From positions 1,674,001 through 1,738,000 of the forward strand of contig NZ_JAPEMU010000001.1 in NCBI RefSeq assembly GCF_026342405.1: a stretch of 64,000 nt of DNA, written 5' to 3'. The translations under genes were made by a program, and so were the position numbers. Positions 25,075 through 35,700 of this stretch are shown here, piece after piece. The stretch comes from Kitasatospora sp. NBC_00240. Its GTDB lineage: Bacteria; Actinomycetota; Actinomycetes; Streptomycetales; Streptomycetaceae. The notes beneath the pieces are model-generated. The model was not told where the DNA came from. It saw only the letters and a list, made by a program, of their open reading frames with translations, and searched no databases. Positions within the stretch are counted from its first letter, which is position 1, and every line of letters starts with the position of its first letter.

Positions 25075-25662
25075 CTACCCGCCGGCCGGCCTGCCCCAGC
25101 GGACGTTCCACCGGCCGGACCGTCCGGTCAGCTCGGTGACCGACAGCGGCTGCACGTCGAGCCGCCAGAAGGCCGGCCCGGGTACCCCCAGGGCGTGCAG
25201 CGCGGCGGCGCGGACGACGTCCGGCTCGACCACGGCGGTCACCGGGCCGCGTTCCGCGCCGGACGGCGCGTCGGCGGGCAGCGCGTCCAGCCAGCCGGCG
25301 ACCCGGGCGAACAGGTCGAGCAGGCTCTCGCCACCGTGCGGGGCGGCCGCCGGGTCGCCCAGCCAGCGGGCCACCGCCTCGCCCTCGGCCGCCGCCACCT
25401 CGGCGAGGGTCAGGCCGGTCCAACGGCCCATCGCGCACCCGGCGAGGGCCGGCGCCGGCTCGGCCCGCAGTCCGAGCGCGGTGGCGGTGGCGGCGCAGCG
25501 CGGCGACGGGGAGGCGTACGACCGGCCGCCGGCCGGCAGGGCCCCGGCGGCCTGCTCGGCCTGCCGGAGTCCGGCCGGCTCCAGCGGCCCGCCGTCGTCG
25601 AAGCGGGCCTCCCGCAGTGCGGTGCTCATCGCCGCTGAGACCAAGGTCACGCGGACGGTCAT
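25075..25662 (-). CDS. Degenerate histidine phosphatase family protein linked to cobalt uptake
   Basis: A 195-residue protein with the histidine-phosphatase fold: LVSAAMSTALREARFDDGGPLEPAGLRQAEQAA, the conserved second Arg in SPSPRCAATATALGL (R55), GRWTGLTLAEV and HGGESLLDL. The catalytic R-H-G at positions 9-11 is replaced by S-A-A, and the second catalytic His in the VSHGGVIRA-like strand is Glu146 (VVEPDVVRAAAL). It therefore lacks the phosphoryl-accepting His and is probably not a phosphatase. ATG 25662 follows GGAG at about 7 nt. It diverges from the B12-riboswitch/cbtB-cbtA unit, as similar proteins do in related actinobacteria, so a role in cobalt or cobalamin physiology is likely. Confidence 0.8.
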   Translation of the reverse strand: MTVRVTLVSAAMSTALREARFDDGGPLEPAGLRQAEQAAGALPAGGRSYASPSPRCAATATALGLRAEPAPALAGCAMGRWTGLTLAEVAAAEGEAVARWLGDPAAAPHGGESLLDLFARVAGWLDALPADAPSGAERGPVTAVVEPDVVRAAALHALGVPGPAFWRLDVQPLSVTELTGRSGRWNVRWGRPAGG

Positions 25663-25799
25663 CGCTCGCTCCATCCTGTCCAACTCCTCTGCTGCCGGGG
25701 TGAATCACTCCGTGCACCGGGCGCCCGGCGGGGGCGCCCGCGCGGTACTGCCCCAAGAGCGCCGCCCCGCGCCCTTGGCGGACCCGACCGCAGACGGTA

Positions 25800-25930
25800 C
25801 CTTCAAGCCCGATACGACGACGGTATGACGGAAGTCCGGTGAGAATCCGGCACGGTCGCGCCACTGTAAGCCCGCAGCACCGGCCCGTACGGGCCGATCT
25901 GCCGGGGAGTCAGACCCGATGCCGTCGTTT
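25800..25930 (+). ncRNA. Cobalamin riboswitch
   Basis: The leader of cbtB contains the hallmarks of an adenosylcobalamin riboswitch: GGTGAGAATCCGGCAC, followed by the B12 box CGCCACTGTAAGCCC at about 25859-25873, and the closing element GGGGAGTCAGACC. The outer P1 helix pairs ACGACGG (25817-25823) with CCGTCGT (25922-25928). It should switch off cbtB-cbtA when cobalamin is plentiful. The ribosome site of cbtB (GAGGAGG, 25960s) lies about 35 nt after P1, consistent with control of translation initiation. Confidence 0.95.
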
Positions 25931-25974
25931 CTGCACCATCTAGCGGGACGCGAGTTCCCGAGGAGGTTCCAGTC

Positions 25975-26190
25975 ATGGCACAGTCCGCCGCCCCCGCCGC
26001 CGTACCGGCCGCACCACTGACCCTGCCGCTCAAGGCGATCGCCCCCTGGGCGGTGTTCTTCGGCATCCTGATGCTGGCCCTGATCTACTTCGTCGGCGCC
26101 GAGCAGGGCGCCACGTCCCTCATCTCCGGCGAGAGCGTGCACGAATGGGTGCACGACGGCCGCCACCTGCTCGGTTTCCCCTGCCACTGA
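25975..26190 (+). CDS. cbtB: Cobalt transporter subunit CbtB
   Basis: A 71-residue membrane protein with one transmembrane helix (IAPWAVFFGILMLALIYFVGA) and the His/Cys-rich tail HEWVHDGRHLLGFPCH that characterises CbtB and probably binds Co2+. It partners with CbtA, encoded 20 bp downstream. Expression is under the cobalamin riboswitch immediately upstream, so the pair imports cobalt for B12 synthesis. Confidence 0.92.
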   Translation: MAQSAAPAAVPAAPLTLPLKAIAPWAVFFGILMLALIYFVGAEQGATSLISGESVHEWVHDGRHLLGFPCH

Positions 26191-26210
26191 AATCCCGGGG
26201 GAACCGCTCC

Positions 26211-26978
26211 ATGAACTCCACAGCTGTCAGATCCCTGCTCGTCCGCGGCATGCTCGCGGGTCTCGCCGCAGGGGTGCTCGCCCTGATCGTCGCCTACCTG
26301 ATGGGTGAGCCGCACATCGACGCGGCGATCGCCTTCGAGGAGGCGCACGCCCACGAGCACGGCGAGGTCGAACTCGTCAGCCGGGCCATGCAGTCGACCG
26401 CGGGTCTCGCCACCGGCGTTCTCGTGTACGGCATTTCGCTGGGCGGTTTCGGCGCGCTCGCGTTCTGCTTCGCGCTGGGCCGGGTCGGCCGGTTCGGCGC
26501 GCGCGCCACCGCCGCGCTGCTCTCCGGCGCGGCGCTGCTCGCGGTCTACGTCGTCCCGTTCCTCAAGTACCCGGCCAACCCGCCGTCGGTGGGCGACCCG
26601 GAGACGATCGGCAAGCGCACCACGCTGTACTTCCTGATGATGGCGCTCAGCATCCTGCTGGCGGTCGCCGCGGTGATCGTCGGCAAGCGGCTGGCGCCGC
26701 GTCTGGGCACCTGGTACGCGACGGTGGTCACGGCGGCCGGCTTCGCCCTGGCCGTCGGCCTCGCCTACGTGTTCCTGCCCGCGATCAACGAGGTGCCGGA
26801 GGACTTCCCGGCCACGCTGCTCTGGCAGTTCCGGCTCTCGGCCCTCGCCATCCAGGCCACCCTCTGGGTGTCCTTCGGCCTGCTCTTCGGCCACCTGGCC
26901 GAGCGGGTCCTCAACCCGAAGCCGGTGACCGCCGCCGAGCGGAGCACCGCGCCGGAGGTCACCGCCCAGGCGGTCTGA
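26211..26978 (+). CDS. cbtA: Cobalt transporter CbtA
   Basis: A 255-residue membrane protein with about six hydrophobic helices, for example LLVRGMLAGLAAGVLALIVAYLMG, GVLVYGISLGGFGALAFCFALG, LYFLMMALSILLAVAAVIV and FALAVGLAYVFLPAI. The acidic/His loop EEAHAHEHGEVEL after the first helix is the predicted metal-binding segment of CbtA proteins. ATG 26211 is 20 bp after the cbtB stop, in one transcript controlled by the riboswitch. A strong hairpin follows (26998-27043). Confidence 0.92.
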   Translation: MNSTAVRSLLVRGMLAGLAAGVLALIVAYLMGEPHIDAAIAFEEAHAHEHGEVELVSRAMQSTAGLATGVLVYGISLGGFGALAFCFALGRVGRFGARATAALLSGAALLAVYVVPFLKYPANPPSVGDPETIGKRTTLYFLMMALSILLAVAAVIVGKRLAPRLGTWYATVVTAAGFALAVGLAYVFLPAINEVPEDFPATLLWQFRLSALAIQATLWVSFGLLFGHLAERVLNPKPVTAAERSTAPEVTAQAV

Positions 26979-26997
26979 CCCCCGAAACCCGGCACGG

Positions 26998-27043
26998 GAC
27001 GGGGCCGGTGGAGGCGACAGTCGTCGCCGCCACCGGCCCCGTC
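26998..27043. terminator. Bidirectional hairpin between cbtA and the CsoR/CstR gene
   Basis: A long inverted repeat with outer arms GACGGGGCCGGTGG and CCACCGGCCCCGTC and inner arms GGCGAC/GTCGCC lies between the convergent stops at 26978 and 27063. There is no clear T-run. The stability alone suggests a shared transcription terminator. Confidence 0.65.
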
Positions 27044-27062
27044 CGGCTTCTCCGGACGCCGC

Positions 27063-28682
<1,620 letters not shown>

Positions 28683-28683
<1 letters not shown>

Positions 28684-28887
28684 GCCGTCGGGCTGCTGCT
28701 GCCCTGCAACGTGGTGGTCCGCCGCGACGGCGACGAAGTCCTCGTCCAGGCCCTCGACCCGAACACCATGGTCGCGTTCACCGGGCTGCCCGACCTGGAG
28801 CCGGTCGCGGCCGAGGCGACGGCGCGACTCGACGCCGCCCTCGCGTCGGTCGCCGGCCCGGGCGCAGCTGGCCCGGGCCAGAAGTGA
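28683..28887 (+). pseudogene. DUF302 domain protein, C-terminal remnant
   Basis: The plus strand reads RAVGLLLPCNVVVRRDGDEV, then VQALDPNTMVAFTGLPDLEPVA and an Ala-rich helix to TGA at 28885-28887. LLPCNVVV and DPNTM are conserved C-terminal DUF302 motifs. The N-terminal half of the domain and the start codon are missing, replaced by the opposite-strand MMPL fragment. Confidence 0.75.
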
Positions 28888-28995
28888 TCCCAGGCTGAGA
28901 AGTCATCTCGTTCAGGCGGTCGAGCAGGCCGGCGCAGGCCCGGCCCCGGGCCGCACCTCCCCCGGGGCGACCCGCCGGCCCCGCCCGAGGGCGAC

Positions 28996-30000
28996 TCAGT
29001 GCCCCGGCAGGTCGTCCGGACGGACGGCGATGTGGTCGGCGCCCAGATCGACCGCCACCCGGTGCTCCATACCGAGCGCCTCCAGGAACTTCGCCGGCAG
29101 CTGCACCCGCCCGGTGCGGTCCAGCATCACGTACTCGCGCTCGCTCATCGACTCCTCGCCGTGCTCGTCGGTGACGGTGCGGCGCAGCACCTCGCTGCTG
29201 GTCCGCCCGTCGCGCACGGCGACCGTACGACGCACCTCGCCCGCCACCAGCGGGTCGTGGGTGACGATCACCACCGTGGCGCCGAGCTCGCGGTTGACCG
29301 TCCGGAAGGCCTCGAACACGCCCGCGCCGGTCTCCGAGTCGAGTTCCCCGGTGGGCTCGTCGGCGAGCAGCACCGCCGGGTCGTTGGCCATCGCCACCGC
29401 GATCGCGGCCCGCTGCTGCTGGCCGCCGGACAGCTCCGCGGGGCGGCGGGCGGCCAGCTCGCCGATGCCCAGCGCCTCCAGCAGCTCGCCCACCCGGGCG
29501 GCGCGCGCCGCGGTACGGGCGCGACCGCCCCGCTCGCCGCGCAACTGCATCGGCAGTGCGATGTTCTGAGCGATCGTCAGGAAGGGCAGCAGGTTGCGGG
29601 CGGTCTGCTGCCAGATGAAGCCGACCACGTCCCGGCGGTAGGTCAGCCGCTCCTTGGCGGACATGCCCAGCAGGTCCCGGCCGGCCACCGTGGCGGTGCC
29701 GGCGGTCGGGACGTCCAGGCCGGCCAGGATGTTGAGCAGGGTGGACTTCCCGCTGCCGGAGGCGCCGACCAGGGCCATCAGGTCGCCCTGCTCGACCTGC
29801 AGGTCCAGCCCCTGCAGGGCCTGCACCTCGACACCGTCCGCGCTGAAGATCCGGACCAGCCGCTCGCAGACGATCGCCGCACCGGCGGCGTGCGCGCGCG
29901 GCGCCGCGGCCGCCAGCGCCTTCTGCCGCAACTCCTGCAGGGTGGGCGGGCGGTGGGCGGGCGCCTCCTCGACGGCCTGGCCGTGCGGCGCGCTGTTCAT
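28996..30000 (-). CDS. ABC transporter ATPase (MacB/LolD type) with AbrB-like C-terminal tail
   Basis: A 334-residue ATPase of the FtsX/MacB-associated class. Walker A is GASGSGKST (79-87), Q-loop region FIWQQTARNLLPFL, signature LSGGQQQR (190-197), Walker B VLLADEP and the H-loop VTHD. After the ATPase core, residues about 288-328 (REYVMLDRTGRVQLPAKFLEALGM) resemble a SpoVT/AbrB swapped-hairpin domain, which is unusual for an ABC ATPase. Its ATG overlaps the stop of the upstream permease (ATGA, 29997-30000), so the two are translationally coupled. Confidence 0.92.
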   Translation of the reverse strand: MNSAPHGQAVEEAPAHRPPTLQELRQKALAAAAPRAHAAGAAIVCERLVRIFSADGVEVQALQGLDLQVEQGDLMALVGASGSGKSTLLNILAGLDVPTAGTATVAGRDLLGMSAKERLTYRRDVVGFIWQQTARNLLPFLTIAQNIALPMQLRGERGGRARTAARAARVGELLEALGIGELAARRPAELSGGQQQRAAIAVAMANDPAVLLADEPTGELDSETGAGVFEAFRTVNRELGATVVIVTHDPLVAGEVRRTVAVRDGRTSSEVLRRTVTDEHGEESMSEREYVMLDRTGRVQLPAKFLEALGMEHRVAVDLGADHIAVRPDDLPGH

Positions 30001-32765
30001 CGGCTGTCCCCTGCTCTCAACTCGGTGGTGATCTGTCGCCGCCCGGAGACCGCGGCCTCGGCCAGCACCCCGGCGGACACCAGCGCCGCCAGGCCCAGGG
30101 CCTGGGTCAGCACCGGCAGCACGGCCGGCCGCAGCCCGGCCGGTACCGCCGCGCCGACCAGCGAGGTCAGGTCGACGGCGGGCCCGAGCAGGGCCACGGC
30201 GGCGATCGCCAGCAGCATCCCGCCGGCCGCCGCCACCAGGGTCTGCGGCAGGGCCTCGGCCAGGATCAGTGACAGCCCCTGCCGCGGTCGCAGGCCCATG
30301 GTGCGCAACCTGGCCAGCAGTGCGGCCCGTTCGGGCGCCGCCCGGACGAGGGTGAGCAGCACCGCCAGCAGCGCGAAGCCCCCGGCACCGGCCACCGAGG
30401 CCTGGAAGAGCCGGCCGGCGGAGTGCTGCAGCGGGTCGGCGCCGAGCTTCGCCGTCATGGCGGCGCTGGTCAGCACCGTCGGGCCGGTCGCCGGTACCGG
30501 TCGCGAACCCGCGGCCGGTACCGGTGCCGGAGCCGCGGTCGTGTCCCGGACCAGGGCCCGCAGCCGCTCGTCCTCGATCGCGCCGAGCGCGTACCAGCGG
30601 TTGGGGCGGCCCACCGCGGGGACCTTCAGCGCCGTCGGGCCGGCCGGCAGCACGATCAGGGCCGTGGTCGCTTCCGGCCGGGCCGGTGTGCCGTCGACCA
30701 CGCCGGCGACCGTGGCCAGGAACTCGGTCCCGCCCGCCAGCCGCAACGGGAAGGCCTCCCGGCCGAGCCGCCCGGCGAGGTCGGCGCTCACCAGCGCGGG
30801 CACCGGGGCGCCGGGCCCGGCGCCGGCCAGCAGCGCCGGGTCGAAGCGCCCGCGTCCGACCGTCCGGGCCAGCTCCGCGTACCCGGCCGGGTCGGCGACC
30901 ACCACGGTGGCCTGGTCCCGGCCGGCGGCGGGGGGCAGCGCGATGTCGTCGTCCGTCCAGAGCGCGGTCGCGGTCCGTACGCCGGGCAGTTCGGCCGCCG
31001 CCCGGGTGAAGGCGTCCGAGAGGCTGCCCCGGGCGGGCGCGGTGACGGCGGCGTCGCCGCCGACCGCGAGCCGAGCCACCCGCAGCCGGGAATGGTCCAC
31101 CGCGTCCAGCACGGTGGCGCCGAAGCCGGCCGTGGTCACGGCGAGCAGCAGGGCCAGCAGCGGCAGCACCGAGACGCCGCGGCGGGCCCCGGTGCCCCGG
31201 GCGGCGCGGGCCAGGCCCAGGAAACCGATCGCGCCGGGCCCGCGCCCGGCCGCCCGGGCCAGCGCGCCCACCAGCGCCGGCTGCAGCCGGGCCAGCAGCA
31301 GCGCTCCGGACAGGGCCAGCAGCAGGGGGGCGGCGACCAGCAGCGGGTCCAGGCCCTCGCCGGGCGGGGCGACACCCCGGCGGCGGACTTCCGACACGGC
31401 GGCCACCGTGGCGGCCAGCACGGCGAGTTCGGCGACCGCCCGGCGCCGTCCGCCGGCCTGCCGCGGGGCGGCGAGCAGCACGGCGGCCCGGACCGGCAGG
31501 GCCAGCAGGGCCAGCAGCGTGGTGGCGAGGGCCCCCAGCAGGGCGGCCGTCCAGCGCGGCGTGGGCAGCAGCACGAAGGCGAGCAGGGTGGCGACCGCCG
31601 CGGCGGGCAGCACGGTCACCGCGCCCTCGCCGAGCAGCCGGCCGAGGATTCCCGCGCGTGATCCGCCCCGGGCCCGGAGCAGGCGCAGCTCCCCGGCGCG
31701 GCGGTCGGCCGTGAGTCCGGCCGCCAGGCAGAGCACCACCAGGGCGACCCCGGCCACGCCGGCCGGGCCGACGGCGGTCAGCGGCGCGGCGGCGAACCGC
31801 CGGGTCAGCGCCCGGGCGAAGAGGTCGGGCAGGTCGGAGGCGACCCGAAGTTCGGATCGCCCGGTGGCGGTGGCCAGTTCGGCGGCGTCGGGGCCGGCCA
31901 CGAAGGAGGCCACCTCGGCCTGCGTCCCGGCCAGCCGGTCGGCCCGCAGCGCGCCGGGGTCCAGCGGCAGCCGCCAGAAGTCCTCCGCCCGGACGCCCCA
32001 GTCGAGGAGCCGGCCGACGGATTCCGGCCCGACCAGGCCGGCGGTCGTCCAGAAGGTCTCGGCCGGCAGGACGCTGGTCAGGCTGAGGCAGGCCTCGGTG
32101 AGGCAGGACAGGCCGGTCCAGTAGGTCTCCGCCGGGTCGCCGGCCCGGTAGAGGCCGACCACCTGGGCCTGCAGCGGGACACCGACCGAGGACGGGGCCT
32201 CCAGAACGGAACCGACCCGTGCGCCGAGGGTCGCGGCGGCCTCGGCGGCGAGCGCGACGGGGATGGGACCGTCGGCGGTGCCGCCGGCCGGCCAGTTCCC
32301 CTCGACCAGCTGGACGTGGTCGGCGACGGCGGGCAGGAAGTACAGGCCGAGTTGGGGCGGCACCGTTTCGGGGCGGGCGAGTTCGGGGTTGGAGAGGCTG
32401 CGCGGGTGCAGTCCGCGGGCGCCGTGCACCGGGCCGCTCGGGTCGAGCCGGAACGCGGCGCCGACCCGGCTCCGAAGAGTGGCCAGCGCGGTGGCCAGCC
32501 GCTCGGGCGAGTCCTGGCCGGACTTCGCCGGGGCGCTGATCAGCAGGCTGGTCGCGGCCGGGCCGGCGTCGCGCAGGTAGGTACGCAGGGCGCTGTCGGC
32601 GCCGCGGTCCAGGGCGCGCGGCAGGGCTGCGGCGAGCAGCACCAGGACGAAGGCGAGGGCGGCGCCGAGCAGGACGGCCGGCGGCGCCGCGCGCAGCCGG
32701 GTGCGCACCCAGGGCGCGGGCCGCCGGGCACGATCGGCCCGTCCGGCGTGGTCGCGGGTGCTCAC
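29997..32765 (-). CDS. FtsX-like ABC transporter permease (second of two)
   Basis: A 922-residue permease with about ten helices. A first helix (AVLLGAALAFVLVLLAAALPRAL) is followed by a large extracytoplasmic domain and two FtsX-type helix bundles (VGPAGVAGVALVVLCLAAGLTADRRAGELRLLRARGGSR and AGGFALLAVLLTLVRAAPERAALLARLRTMGLR), the latter repeats being diagnostic. The GTG start overlaps the stop of the preceding permease (GTGA, 32762-32765). With the adjacent ATPase it should form a MacB/Lol-like system that moves or processes envelope molecules using cytoplasmic ATP. The substrate is unknown. Confidence 0.88.
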   Translation of the reverse strand: MSTRDHAGRADRARRPAPWVRTRLRAAPPAVLLGAALAFVLVLLAAALPRALDRGADSALRTYLRDAGPAATSLLISAPAKSGQDSPERLATALATLRSRVGAAFRLDPSGPVHGARGLHPRSLSNPELARPETVPPQLGLYFLPAVADHVQLVEGNWPAGGTADGPIPVALAAEAAATLGARVGSVLEAPSSVGVPLQAQVVGLYRAGDPAETYWTGLSCLTEACLSLTSVLPAETFWTTAGLVGPESVGRLLDWGVRAEDFWRLPLDPGALRADRLAGTQAEVASFVAGPDAAELATATGRSELRVASDLPDLFARALTRRFAAAPLTAVGPAGVAGVALVVLCLAAGLTADRRAGELRLLRARGGSRAGILGRLLGEGAVTVLPAAAVATLLAFVLLPTPRWTAALLGALATTLLALLALPVRAAVLLAAPRQAGGRRRAVAELAVLAATVAAVSEVRRRGVAPPGEGLDPLLVAAPLLLALSGALLLARLQPALVGALARAAGRGPGAIGFLGLARAARGTGARRGVSVLPLLALLLAVTTAGFGATVLDAVDHSRLRVARLAVGGDAAVTAPARGSLSDAFTRAAAELPGVRTATALWTDDDIALPPAAGRDQATVVVADPAGYAELARTVGRGRFDPALLAGAGPGAPVPALVSADLAGRLGREAFPLRLAGGTEFLATVAGVVDGTPARPEATTALIVLPAGPTALKVPAVGRPNRWYALGAIEDERLRALVRDTTAAPAPVPAAGSRPVPATGPTVLTSAAMTAKLGADPLQHSAGRLFQASVAGAGGFALLAVLLTLVRAAPERAALLARLRTMGLRPRQGLSLILAEALPQTLVAAAGGMLLAIAAVALLGPAVDLTSLVGAAVPAGLRPAVLPVLTQALGLAALVSAGVLAEAAVSGRRQITTELRAGDSR

Positions 32766-35700
32766 ATCTCCTCCACGAGTCGCAGCCGGGCGGCCGGGTT
32801 CCGGCGGCGGCGGGCGCCGAGGAAGGCCGACAGCAGCGGAAGGGCGCCGATCGCGGCCGCGAGCAGCAGGGTCTGGCCGAGCGGCGGCCCGACCAGGACG
32901 TCGGGTACGGGCCGGCGGGCGGCCGGGGTGAGTACCACCAGCGGGACGATCAGACGGACGATCAGGGCGCCCAGTCCGATCCCGACCGTCGTGCCCAGGC
33001 CGACCAGGACGGCCTGCTCGGCGGCGACCGTCCGGGTCAGTCGGCGCCGTGGCACCCCGAGGGCCAGCAGGACGGCGAACTCCCCCGCCCGTTCGGCCGA
33101 GGCCGCGGCCGCGGCCGCCGCGAACCCGATCGCGGCGAGCACCGCGGTGGCGACGGCCAGTGCGGCCAGCGCGGTCTGCGGGGCGGCGCTCACCGGATCC
33201 TCCAGCAGCCCGGCGACGATCTCCTCCCGCAGGTGCAGGAGTTGGCTGCCCGGCGCGGAGCGGAGCACGGCCGCGGCCGCCGCGGGCCGGGGGTCGTGCG
33301 CGGAGGCGGCGGGCAGCCACCACTCGTTCGGGACGGGGGTCTCCACCCCGGTGGCGGCCAGCAGCCGCCCGGCGGAGGCCAGGTCGAGGACGAGCGCGGT
33401 GCGGCCCGCCACCGGCACCGAGTCGACGGCGGCGGTGATCCGCACCGGCAGGCGGGCGCCGCCGAACGGCACCCGGACGAGGTCGCCGACGGAGGCGCCG
33501 ACGGCCGTCAGGTAGTCGCGGGTGGCGAGGCCGGGCAGTTCACCGCCGGCGGACGTCAACGGGGCGCCGGCGGCCGGGGCCATCGGGACGCGTACGCCGC
33601 GGAAGTCCGCGGGGGTGCTGTGGTAGCGCAGGCGGAACAGCGTTCCGGCTGCCCGCTGGTCCGCCGGAAGGCTCTCCAGGGTCACGGGTGCACCGGCGCC
33701 GCCCTGCGCGGGCGTCGGTGACCAGTCGGCCCCGACCGGGGCGGCCACGGCCGGGCCGTCCACGGTGTCGGCCACCGCGATCCGGCCCACCGTCAGCTCG
33801 CCGTCGATCCGCTCACCGCCCGGCCAGCCGTAGCCGACCACCAGGCCGGTCAGGGTCAGCGGCGTGGCGACCGAGCCGAGCGGGGCGTCCGTCAGCGCGG
33901 CCAGGTCGACGGAGACCTTCGCGTCGCCCTCGGTCGGCAGGCCGGGGACGAGGGTGCGGTAGGTGGTGCCGAAGCGGTCGCGCAGCATCAGCCACAGGCC
34001 CGGGCGGACCGGCCCGCCGGCGGACGACGGGTCGGCGGCCCCCGCCACGACCGAGCGTTGCAGCACCCGCACGCCCACCTCCAGGTCGATCCGCGCCGGG
34101 TGGCCCGGCAGCGGGACGCCGGCCTCCGGGCCTTGCGGCTCGGGACTCACCAGGGGGGCCAGCAACGCGCCCGTGCCGCGACCGTCGAACAGGTCGGACC
34201 GGACTTGCAGGTGCGCGGCCGCGCCCGCCGCGTCCAGCGCCAGCAGCCGGCCGGTGCCACCGCCGGGCAGCGACTGGTCGGCCCGTACGACGGGGATCAG
34301 CCGCTCGCCGCCGGGCAGCGCCGCGTAGCGGCCGCCCTGACCCATCGCAGCCAGGCCGGAGCCGGTGATCCGCAGCCCCCCGGCGGTCGCGAAGTCGGCC
34401 TGGTCGCGCTGCGAGGCGGACCACGCGCTGTGCTGACCGAGCGCCAGGACACCGGTGGAGACGGCGAGCACCAGGAGCAGGACCGGCCCGGTGGCCCGGC
34501 CGGGCCGGCGCGCGAACTGCCAGCCCACCAGGGCCGGTGCCAGGCCCCGGCCGCGAGCCGCCCAGCGGCCGCCCAGCCGGGCGGCGAAGGGCAGCAGGCG
34601 CAGGACGAGCAGGGTGCCGGCGCACAGTGCCAGGGTCGGCGCGGCGACCAGCACCGGATCGACGCCCAGCCGCCCGGCGGTCTCCGCCGCGAGGGCGCCC
34701 CCGCTCTGGCGGGCCAGTTGCCGGTAGGCCAGGAAGGCGAGGGCGAGCAGGGCGAGGTCGGCGCCGGAGCGGGCCGCGCCGGCCACCGCCGCCTGTCGGC
34801 GGCCGGCGCGGCGCAGCGCGGCGACGCCGGCCCCGCGGACCAGCCCGGGCAGCGTGGTGAGCAGTACGCAGGCCAGCGCGCAGGCGGCCGCGACGGGCCA
34901 GAGGATCCACGGCAGGGAGGTGTCCAGCGACACCCGGGAGAGCGGTCCGAAGCGGCCCAGCAGGTGCAGCAGCGGCGGGGTCAGCAGGGGTGCGAGCACG
35001 GCCGCGGGCAGCGCCAGCAGGACGGATTCGGCGGCGGTGAGCAGGCCGATCCGGCCGCGTGAGGCGCCGCGGGCGGCCAGCAGCGCGTTCTCGCTCTCCT
35101 GGCGGCCGGTCAGCAGGGTGACGACCAGCAGCAGGGCCGCCGCACCGAGCACGGCGAGTTGCAGGGCGCCGATCAGTACGGTCGACCGGGCCACCACCGC
35201 AGCGGACTTCAACTCACCGAGCAGGTCGGCGAGTTCGGTCTGGACGCGGAGTGCGGCGGTGTGCTGCAGGGCGGCGGAGGCGGGATCGGTCCGCAGCCGC
35301 AGGGCCTCCGCCTCGTCGGGTCGGACGGCGCCGAAGTCGGCCCGGACCAGCCAGCTGCGGCCGCTCTGGAGCAGCGGGCCGGAGGTGAACTCGGCGTCGT
35401 CCACCAGCATCGGCCCGTAGGTGGTGAAGCTGCTGACCTGCACCTCCGCGCCGCCGAGCGGGTCGAGCCGCCAGTACGGGTCAGTGCGGTCGGCGGCCTG
35501 GTAGACGCCGGTGACCAGGACCGCCAGCGGGCCCCCCTGGAACCGGTCGGCCAGGGTCACGGAGGCGGGCAGCGCCGCGGCCGTCAGCCCCAGCCGGGCC
35601 AGCGCGGCCGGCGGCACCGCGACCTCCACGGCGGCGCCGGCGACGGCCGATCCGGCGGCCTGGAGGGGCGCTCGGGCGGACGACTGCGGCCAGCGACCGG

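Noticed and set aside
28999-32124. A 1041-codon plus-strand open frame over the ABC genes
   Set aside because: Ser/Arg/Ala-rich shadow frame; the minus strand contains Walker motifs and FtsX helices.
32701-33323. N-terminal extension of the second permease beyond GTG 32765
   Set aside because: The extension is Arg/Gly-rich, overlaps the first permease by 550 bp and has no membrane segment; GTG 32765 has a GTGA overlap and a ribosome site.
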